Positions 58,120-64,000 of a stretch of 64,000 nucleotides of DNA are shown here, piece by piece; positions within the stretch are counted from its first letter, which is position 1; every line of letters starts with the position of its first letter. The notes beneath the pieces are model-generated. The model had not been told where the DNA came from and did no database searches. It saw nothing but the letters and a program-made list of their open reading frames with translations. The DNA is taken from positions 62,001 through 126,000 of the forward strand of contig NZ_FNEB01000003.1 in the NCBI RefSeq assembly GCF_900100005.1. Direction: 5' to 3'. Origin of the DNA: Lutimaribacter saemankumensis (lineage in GTDB: Bacteria > Pseudomonadota > Alphaproteobacteria > Rhodobacterales > Rhodobacteraceae). The translations under genes were made by a program, and so were the position numbers.

Positions 58120-59358
58120 ATGAACAGGCAGGTGATCGTGATCGGTGCGGGCATCGTGGGTGTGGCCACCGCGCTCTGGCTGCAGCGCGGCGGAGCGTCC
58201 GTGACGCTGGTCGACCGCGACGGGCCTGCCGCCGGGGCGAGCCAGGGCAATGCGGGCCTGCTGGCCGCCGCCGCCGTCCTGCCCAATTCCGAGCCGGGGC
58301 TGATATGGCGGGCGCCGCGCATGGCGCTCGACCCCGATCAGCCGCTGTTTCTGCGCTGGTCCTACCTGCCGCGCATGGCGCCGTGGTTGTGGGGCTTCAT
58401 GCGCAGGTGCAACGCGCGCGACACGGCCCGCATCGCCGATGCGCTGGCGCCGCTGGTGCGCGACACCTACGACCAGCACCGCGCGCTGGCCGATGGCACC
58501 GGTGCCGCGCGCTACCTGCATCCCTGCGATTACGTCTATGCCTACCGCGACCGCGCGGATTTTGCCGCAGGCGCGGCGGGCTGGGCCATGAAACGCGCCC
58601 ACGGCGTCACATGGGACGAAATCGAGGGCGCGGCACTGGCCCGCTGGGATCCGTTCCTGTCGCGCTTCGGCTTTGCCGCACGCATGGGCGGGCACGGACG
58701 CATCAGCGATCCGGGCGCCTATGTCACCGCGCTGGCGGATCATTTCCGCGGGCAGGGCGGGCGTGTCCTGCGGGCCGAGGCCACGGGCATCGCCACCGAA
58801 AACGGCCACGTCACGGGGCTGCGCGCGGGCGGCGAGACTCTGCCCTGCGACGACCTGGTGCTTGCGGCCGGCGCCTGGTCCGGCCCGCTGTTCAAGGCGC
58901 TGGGCCTGCACGTGCCGCTGGAAACCGAACGCGGCTACCATATCGAGCTCTGGGGCCCGTCTTCGATGCCGCGCGCGCCCACGATGGTGGCAGCAGGGCA
59001 GTTCGTCGCCACCCCGATGGAGGGCCGCCTGCGCCTTGCGGGCATCGTCGAACTGGGCGGCCTGCAGGCCGGGCCGTCGCGGGCGCCGTTCAACCTGCTG
59101 CGCCGGGCGCTGGCGCGCTCGATGCCCGATCTGCGCTGGGAAAGCGAGACGACCTGGATGGGCCACCGCCCGTCGACCCCCGACAGCCTGCCGTTGATCG
59201 GCCCGGTCCCGGGCGTGGCGGGGGCCTGGGTCGGCGTGGGGCACCAGCATGTGGGCCTGACAGCGGGGGCCAGGACCGGCCGCTGGCTGGCGCAACTGAT
59301 CCTCGGGCAGCGGCCCAATACCGACCTTTCGCCCTATGCGCCGGGGCGGTTCGGATGA
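58120..59358 (+). CDS. FAD-dependent D-amino-acid dehydrogenase-like oxidoreductase (DadA family)
   Basis: A 412-aa DAO-fold flavoprotein: VIVIGAGIVGVATALWL dinucleotide motif at residues 5-21 and a C-terminal GPVPGVAGAWVGVGHQHVGLTAGARTG flavin segment. Strong GGGAG precedes the ATG. Probably oxidises a D-amino acid or an N-substituted amino acid. The stop overlaps the transporter ATG (ATGA). First gene of a three-gene operon with a BASS-like carrier and PxpA. Confidence 0.85.
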   Translation: MNRQVIVIGAGIVGVATALWLQRGGASVTLVDRDGPAAGASQGNAGLLAAAAVLPNSEPGLIWRAPRMALDPDQPLFLRWSYLPRMAPWLWGFMRRCNARDTARIADALAPLVRDTYDQHRALADGTGAARYLHPCDYVYAYRDRADFAAGAAGWAMKRAHGVTWDEIEGAALARWDPFLSRFGFAARMGGHGRISDPGAYVTALADHFRGQGGRVLRAEATGIATENGHVTGLRAGGETLPCDDLVLAAGAWSGPLFKALGLHVPLETERGYHIELWGPSSMPRAPTMVAAGQFVATPMEGRLRLAGIVELGGLQAGPSRAPFNLLRRALARSMPDLRWESETTWMGHRPSTPDSLPLIGPVPGVAGAWVGVGHQHVGLTAGARTGRWLAQLILGQRPNTDLSPYAPGRFG

Positions 59359-60287
59359 TCGGCGCGCTGCATTTCGTCGCCCGGAATGCCCGCTGGGCGC
59401 TGGTGCTGGGGCTGGCGGGCGGGCTGGGGCTGCCGGGGCTTGCCGCGCAGCTGAAACCCTGGCTGCCGCATCTGGTTGCGCTGCTTCTCTATCTCACGGC
59501 GCTCAGGATCGGGGCGCGCGCCGCGCTTGGCCGGCTGGCCGAGGCGCGCCGGACGCTGGGCCTTGTGCTGCTGCTGCAATTGGCCCTGCCGCTGGCGGCA
59601 CTGGGCGCGCTTTGGGCGCTGGGCCTGCGTGATCACCCTTATGCACTGGCGTTCCTGCTGATGCTGTCGGCGCCATCGGTGACCGGCTCGGTCAATTTTA
59701 CGATCATTCTGGGCCGCGACCCGGCCCCGGCGCTGCGGCTGCTGATCCTGGGCACCGCGCTGTTGCCGCTGACCGTGTTGCCGATCCTGTGGCTCGGCCC
59801 CGAGATCGGCGCGGGAACCGAGGCGCTGGGCGCCTCGGCGCGGCTGCTGGTGGTGATCTTCGCAGCCGCTGCGGCCGGCTTCGCCACCCGCGCTTTCGTG
59901 TGGCGCGCGCCCGACCTGCGCACGCTCGACGGGCTGAACGCGATTGCGCTGGCGGTGATCGTGGTGGGGCTGATGGCGGCGCTCGGCCCCGCGCTGCGCG
60001 CCGATCCGGTGCCGGTCCTGTGGCTGGTCGCGGGCGTCATGGCGGTGAATTTCGGCCTGCAGATCGCCGGATACCGCCTGTTTCGCACGCTCGGCCTGCC
60101 CGAACCGGTCGGCCCCGCGATCGTTGCGGGCAACCGCAACGCGGCGCTTTTCCTGATGGCCTTGCCCGCATCGGTGACCGAGCCCTTGCTCATCCTGCTG
60201 GGCTGTTATCAATTGCCCATGTATCTGACACCCATCCTGCTGGCGCGGCTCTATGGCCGCCCGAGCCCGAAAGGAGACCCTACATGA
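59355..60287 (+). CDS. Bile-acid:sodium-symporter-like (BASS/SBF) membrane transporter
   Basis: A 310-aa protein with about nine or ten membrane segments, e.g. LVLLLQLALPLAALGALWAL and LLILGTALLPLTVLPILWLG, and the LMLSAPSVTGSVNFTIILGRD loop of the BASS/SBF superfamily. Substrate presumably an organic anion. Translationally coupled on both sides (ATGA with dadA-like and with pxpA), so it probably imports or exports the metabolite handled by them. Confidence 0.75.
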   Translation: MIGALHFVARNARWALVLGLAGGLGLPGLAAQLKPWLPHLVALLLYLTALRIGARAALGRLAEARRTLGLVLLLQLALPLAALGALWALGLRDHPYALAFLLMLSAPSVTGSVNFTIILGRDPAPALRLLILGTALLPLTVLPILWLGPEIGAGTEALGASARLLVVIFAAAAAGFATRAFVWRAPDLRTLDGLNAIALAVIVVGLMAALGPALRADPVPVLWLVAGVMAVNFGLQIAGYRLFRTLGLPEPVGPAIVAGNRNAALFLMALPASVTEPLLILLGCYQLPMYLTPILLARLYGRPSPKGDPT

Positions 60288-61048
60288 CCCTGCGCGTGGA
60301 CCTCAATGCCGATATGGGCGAAAGCTTTGGCGCCTGGACGCTGGGGGACGACGCGGCGCTGCTGGACGTGGTGACCTCGGCCAATATCGCCTGCGGCTTT
60401 CACGCAGGCGACCCGAACGTGATGGCCGCGACCATGGCCCGCGCGGTGGAAAAGGGCGTCGGCATCGGCGCGCATCCGGGCTTTCGCGACCTTGCGGGCT
60501 TTGGCCGCTACCGCATGCAGGTGCCGGCGGCCACGCTGGCCAACGACCTGCGCTATCAGCTGGGCGCGGCGCTTGGCATGGCGCGTGCGGCAGGTGGCAC
60601 GGTGCGGCACCTGAAGCTGCACGGGGCGCTTGCCAACATGTGCAGCGAGGACGCGGCCCTGGCGCGCGCCTGCTATGAGGCGGCGCTGTCGGTCGCGCCG
60701 GAAATCACGATCATGGTCATCGCCGGCACCGCCCAGCAACGCGCCGCCGAAGACCTGGGCTGCAATTGGGTGGGCGAGATATTCGCCGACCGTGCCTATA
60801 ACGACGACGCCACCCTGGTCGACCGCCGCCTGCCCGGCGCGGTGATCCACGACCCCGACGCGGCCGCGGCGCGGGTGCTGGAGATGGTGCAGGAAGGCGC
60901 GATCATCGCCGCCAGCGGCCGCCGCATCCCGGCCCGGATCGACACGATCTGCCTGCATGGCGACACCCCAGAGGCGGTCGGCATCGCCCGCGCGGTGCGT
61001 GCGCATCTGGAAACGGCGGGCGTGGCGGTCGAACGGTTCCCGGTCTGA
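60284..61048 (+). CDS. pxpA: 5-oxoprolinase subunit A (LamB/YcsF family)
   Basis: A 254-aa protein: VDLNADMGESFGAWTLGDD, SANIACGFHAGDPNVM and GIGAHPGFRDLAGFGR are the YcsF/PxpA signatures. PxpABC converts 5-oxoproline to glutamate with ATP. Here pxpA stands without pxpB and pxpC in the window, following a DadA-like enzyme and a BASS-like transporter. AAGGAG precedes the ATG. Confidence 0.9.
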   Translation: MTLRVDLNADMGESFGAWTLGDDAALLDVVTSANIACGFHAGDPNVMAATMARAVEKGVGIGAHPGFRDLAGFGRYRMQVPAATLANDLRYQLGAALGMARAAGGTVRHLKLHGALANMCSEDAALARACYEAALSVAPEITIMVIAGTAQQRAAEDLGCNWVGEIFADRAYNDDATLVDRRLPGAVIHDPDAAAARVLEMVQEGAIIAASGRRIPARIDTICLHGDTPEAVGIARAVRAHLETAGVAVERFPV

Positions 61049-61053
61049 GAGAG

Positions 61054-61135
61054 GTTTCGGATCGGCTGCGCCGATCCGACCGGCCGGGGGGCGTTGCCCC
61101 CCGGACCCCCCAGGATATTTCCGGAAAGAGAAAAC
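61054..61135 (-). repeat. Intergenic repeat element, copy G (inverted twin of copy C)
   Basis: 82 bp between convergent pxpA and truA, with hairpins GGATCGGC/GCCGATCC and CCGGGGGGC/GCCCCCCGG, core CCAGGATATTTCCGGAAAGA and GAAAAC. Reverse complement of 18589-18670 with 2 mismatches. Confidence 0.85.
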
Positions 61136-61142
61136 AGTCAGG

Positions 61143-61910
61143 TCAGGCGAAGGGATCGTCGGGGTATCCCACCCCCGCCAGGTAGAGCCCGTGGGGCGGG
61201 CAGACCGGGCCGCAGGCCGCGCGGTCGCGCGCCTGAAGCGCGGTTTTCACGTCTTCGGGCGCCCATGACCCCGCACCGACCCGTTCGAGCGTGCCCACGA
61301 TCGAGCGCACCTGGTTGTGCAGGAAGGACCGTGCGCGCAGGTGGAAATGGATCTCGGGCCCGTTGAAGCCGGGCGCTTCGGTGATGGCGATCTCGTCCAG
61401 CGTCTTCACCGGGCTTTTCGCCTGGCAGATGGTCGAGCGGAACGTGGTGAAATCGTGATGGCCCAACAGATGCGCCGCGCCCGCGCGCATCGCGTCGATG
61501 TCGAGCGGGGTCTTCACCTGCCAGACGCGGCCCGCCTCGTGCGTGGCCGGGGCGCGGCGGGTGAGCAGGCGAAAGAGATAGCGCCGTTCGGTGGCCGAGA
61601 AACGCGCATGCCAGTCATCGGCCACGCGCGCCGCCGCGGTGATTGCGACGGGCAGGGGCTTGAGGTGATAGTTCAGCGCCTCGGACAGGCGGAACGGCTC
61701 CCAGTCCCTGGCAATGTCGCATTGCGCGACCTGTCCCAGCGCATGCACGCCGGCATCTGTGCGCCCTGCTGCGGCGATGCGCGGCACCTCGGGTTCCAGC
61801 CGGCGCAGCGCGGCCTCGACCGCGCCCTGCACGGATGGCTGGTCGTCCTGCCATTGCCAGCCCGCGAAGGGCGCGCCGTCATATTCGATTTTCAACGCGT
61901 AGCGGGGCAT
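61143..61910 (-). CDS. truA: tRNA pseudouridine synthase A
   Basis: A 255-aa enzyme modifying tRNA positions 38-40. Catalytic Asp lies in [18 protein letters not shown]; other motifs are [18 protein letters not shown] and [16 protein letters not shown]. Its stop is 7 bp from repeat G. Confidence 0.94.
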   Translation of the reverse strand: MPRYALKIEYDGAPFAGWQWQDDQPSVQGAVEAALRRLEPEVPRIAAAGRTDAGVHALGQVAQCDIARDWEPFRLSEALNYHLKPLPVAITAAARVADDWHARFSATERRYLFRLLTRRAPATHEAGRVWQVKTPLDIDAMRAGAAHLLGHHDFTTFRSTICQAKSPVKTLDEIAITEAPGFNGPEIHFHLRARSFLHNQVRSIVGTLERVGAGSWAPEDVKTALQARDRAACGPVCPPHGLYLAGVGYPDDPFA

Positions 61911-61961
61911 CGCACCTTTCCCTGGGATCGCGCGCCTTATGCCGCAGGCGCGCGCGGCGGT

Positions 61962-63728
61962 CTACCACGCATCGGCATAGCGCGGTCCGGGCCGTGCCGG
62001 GCCCGCTGTGGCCAAAACGCGGTCGATCACCGTGCGGGTGTCGTCGGGGTCGATCACCGCGTCGAATTCCAGCAGGCTCGCCGCGTTCAGCGCGCGGCCC
62101 CGTTCATAGAGCTGGTCGACAAGCCGCCGAAACTCGGCCTCGCGCGCGCTTTCGTCCCCGATCGCGGCCAGGTGGTCGCGTGCGCCCAGCCGGACCGCGC
62201 CTTCCAGACCCATCGCGCCGACCTCGCCGGTGGGCCAGGCGCAGCACAGTTGCGGCCGGTCGAACCCGCCGCCCGCCATCGCCATCGCGCCCAGCCCATA
62301 GGCCTTGCGCAGGATCACCGTGACCATCGGCTGGCCGAAATGCGCCCCCGCCAGGAACAGGCGCGACACATGGGCGACCTGGCCGGTCTTTTCGACCTCG
62401 GGGCCGACCATGAAACCGGGCGTGTCGCACAACGTGACGACCGGCAGGCCCCAGGCATCGCAAAGCTGCAGGAACCGCGCGCCCTTGTCTGCGGCGGGCG
62501 CGTCGATCGCACCGCCCAGATGCAGCGGGTTGTTCGCCAAAAGGCCGACCTCACGCCCCATGATGCGGGCGAACCCGGTGATCATGCCGCTGCCGAAATC
62601 GCGGCGCAGTTCCAGGAAACTGCCCGCGTCCGCCAATGTGCCGATGGCCGCGCGCATGTCATAGGCGCGGGTGCGGTCTGCCGGCACCGCGTCGCGCGGT
62701 GCACCGGTGGGCGGCGCGACATCGTCCGCCGCGCCATGCAGGCCCAGCACCTGACGCGCAGCGGCGACGGCGCCCGCCTCGTCTTCGACCAGCAGGTCGA
62801 TCACCCCGTTGGCCGCCAGCACGTCGCTTGGGCCGATCTCGGTCGGGGCGACCACGCCAAGCCCGCCGCCTTCGATCATCGCGGGCCCGCCCATGCCGAT
62901 GAAGCTGTCCGTCGTGGCAATGCGCAGATCGCAGGTGCCGAAAAGCGCCGCGTTCCCGGCAAAGCAATAGCCGGTGACGATGCCGATCTTGGGCCCCTTG
63001 TGGGCGGCGAAATGCCGGAACGAGGTGACGTTCAGCCAGGCCGCCATGATGTCGGCCACGTCGGTGTCGTTGGGCCGGCCGCCGCCGCCCTCGGCAAAGA
63101 GCACGATGGGCAGGGCATCGCGCGCGGCGACTTCGATTAGCCGGTCCATCTTGCGGTGGTGGTTGAATCCCTGCGTGCCTGCCAGCACCGTGTAGTCCAC
63201 CGCCATGGCCGCCACCGGGCGGCCCCCGACCAGCCCGGTGCCGCAGACGATACCGTCGCCCGGCGTGCGCGCCTGCAACGCGTCCAGCGGGCGGGTGCCG
63301 CGCTGGGCGGCCACCGCGAGCGCGCCGTATTCGGTGAAGCTGCCCGGATCGAACAGGTCGTCCAGGTTTTCGCGTGCCATCCGCTTGCCCTTGGCATGGC
63401 GTGCGGCCACGACGTCAGGGCGTGCGTCATCGCGCACCAGCGCCATGCGTGCGGCGAATTCCGCCAGATCGGCGCGTTCCGCCTGCGCCTCGGGCGCGGG
63501 TTGCGCCACTTCGGCGGGCTCCAGCGTCATCAACGGCGTGCCTTGCCGCACCTCGTCGCCCACCGCGACATGCACCGCCGTCACCCGCGCGCCGAAACCG
63601 GCGCGGATATCGTGGCGCATCTTCATCAGTTCGGTCACCAGCAGCACCGCGCCTTCGGGCACGGTGTCACCTGCGCCCACGCGCAATTCGGCGATGATCG
63701 CCGCACCCTCGGCCGTCAGCGTGGTCAT
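61962..63728 (-). CDS. Biotinyl-domain / acyl-CoA carboxyltransferase fusion
   Basis: A 588-aa protein. Residues 1-70 are a biotinyl domain with the acceptor segment TELMKMRHDI (Lys36). From about residue 85 on is the carboxyltransferase (AccD/PccB-like) domain: GKRMARENLDDLFDPGSFTE, GTQGFNHHRKMDRLIE, GGGLGVVAPTEIGPSDVL, and the C-terminal LGGAIDAPAADKGARFLQLCD and TLCDTPGFMVGP segments of the acyl-CoA site. BCCP at the N-terminus of a carboxyltransferase is unusual. No biotin carboxylase is in view; an acyl-CoA synthetase lies 6 bp upstream. Confidence 0.85.
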   Translation of the reverse strand: MTTLTAEGAAIIAELRVGAGDTVPEGAVLLVTELMKMRHDIRAGFGARVTAVHVAVGDEVRQGTPLMTLEPAEVAQPAPEAQAERADLAEFAARMALVRDDARPDVVAARHAKGKRMARENLDDLFDPGSFTEYGALAVAAQRGTRPLDALQARTPGDGIVCGTGLVGGRPVAAMAVDYTVLAGTQGFNHHRKMDRLIEVAARDALPIVLFAEGGGGRPNDTDVADIMAAWLNVTSFRHFAAHKGPKIGIVTGYCFAGNAALFGTCDLRIATTDSFIGMGGPAMIEGGGLGVVAPTEIGPSDVLAANGVIDLLVEDEAGAVAAARQVLGLHGAADDVAPPTGAPRDAVPADRTRAYDMRAAIGTLADAGSFLELRRDFGSGMITGFARIMGREVGLLANNPLHLGGAIDAPAADKGARFLQLCDAWGLPVVTLCDTPGFMVGPEVEKTGQVAHVSRLFLAGAHFGQPMVTVILRKAYGLGAMAMAGGGFDRPQLCCAWPTGEVGAMGLEGAVRLGARDHLAAIGDESAREAEFRRLVDQLYERGRALNAASLLEFDAVIDPDDTRTVIDRVLATAGPARPGPRYADAW

Positions 63729-63734
63729 GGGCCG

Positions 63735-64000
63735 CTACATCTCTCTCGCGATGTTGCGAAGCTGGAATTTCTGGATCTTGCCTGTCGATGTCTTGGGCAA
63801 TTCCTGGAACACGACATGCTTGGGCGTCTTGAAGCCGGCCAGCCTTTCGCGCGCATAGGAAATCAGCGCCGCCTCGTCCGCACTGTGCCCGTCCTTGAGC
63901 TCGACAAAGGCGCATGGCACCTCGCCCCATTTCTCGTCCGGCTTGGCCACCACCGCACAGAGCAGCACGTCCGGGTGCCCCATCAGGACGCCCTCGACCT
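63735..64000 (-). CDS. Acyl-CoA synthetase (AMP-forming), C-terminal part
   Basis: 88 codons from the window edge to the stop. The C-terminal ANL subdomain is evident: GHPDVLLCAVVAKPDEKWGE, KTPKHVVFQELPKTSTGKIQK with the catalytic Lys in TGKIQK. The N-terminal part and start lie beyond 64000. Coupled to the carboxyltransferase fusion (6-bp gap); the pair suggests activation and carboxylation of an acyl acid, substrate unknown. Confidence 0.88.
   Translation of the reverse strand, partial: VEGVLMGHPDVLLCAVVAKPDEKWGEVPCAFVELKDGHSADEAALISYARERLAGFKTPKHVVFQELPKTSTGKIQKFQLRNIAREM

Overview
The window is GC-rich, densely coding bacterial chromosome. Gene content and order point to an alphaproteobacterium of the Rhodobacterales (Roseobacter/Rhodobacter group). 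The evidence is a SAM/SAH-type riboswitch directly upstream of metK, a MntX-type manganese transporter behind a Mur/Fur-like palindrome, phaA-phaB, the aroA-cmk-rpsA-ihfB-lapA-trpF-trpB order, the phoH...ybeY-corC-lnt-metK-trmB order, and a family of short intergenic repeats. No rRNA, tRNA, phage, IS element or CRISPR array was seen. Assignments are by reading the sequence; no database search was run.

Layout. 1-1.75 kb: a DUF465 tail and an MhqD/MhqO-like pair. 1.9-4 kb: phaB and phaA (polyhydroxyalkanoate precursors). 4-7.6 kb: EAL phosphodiesterase, tag, lytic transglycosylase, sulfotransferase. 7.7-14.4 kb: a minus-strand beta-oxidation operon (MerR regulator, acyl-CoA dehydrogenase, small RHH-like protein, GST, thiolase, FadJ). 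14.6-16.2 kb: a second MerR gene and mntX. 16.3-18.6 kb: two hotdog thioesterases and a MATE pump. 18.7-25.2 kb: arsC-like, pyrD, DUF952, 5'-nucleotidase, quinone reductase, sterol-desaturase-like protein, TlpA-like protein. 25.2-30.6 kb: argH with a tiny lipoprotein gene, DUF2834, a GT-like gene, miaB, and an OmpA/lipoprotein pair. 30.7-42.2 kb: phoH, ybeY, corC, lnt, metK, trmB, nadE and two 2OG-Fe oxygenases. 42.3-49 kb: an 18-repeat MORN protein, rplY, an IsdG-like haem oxygenase, pth, a serine hydrolase. 48.7-57.2 kb: trpB, trpF, lapA, ihfB, rpsA, an aldo/keto reductase, cmk, aroA. 57.3-61 kb: a membrane-anchored winged-helix protein divergent from an amino-acid dehydrogenase / BASS-like transporter / pxpA operon. 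61-64 kb: truA, a biotinyl-carboxyltransferase fusion and an acyl-CoA synthetase cut by the window edge.

The most interesting items are four. First, the protein at 57274-57975 has two membrane segments followed by a C-terminal OmpR-type winged helix, and faces a divergent catabolic operon across a nested inverted repeat. Second, seven copies of an intergenic element occur, including a perfect 56-bp pair 32 kb apart and an 82-bp pair with 2 mismatches 42 kb apart, four copies sitting between convergent genes. Third, the MORN array has an F/W alternation with one phase slip. Fourth, an OmpA-family protein and a lipoprotein share one cysteine-bounded motif at the same offset.
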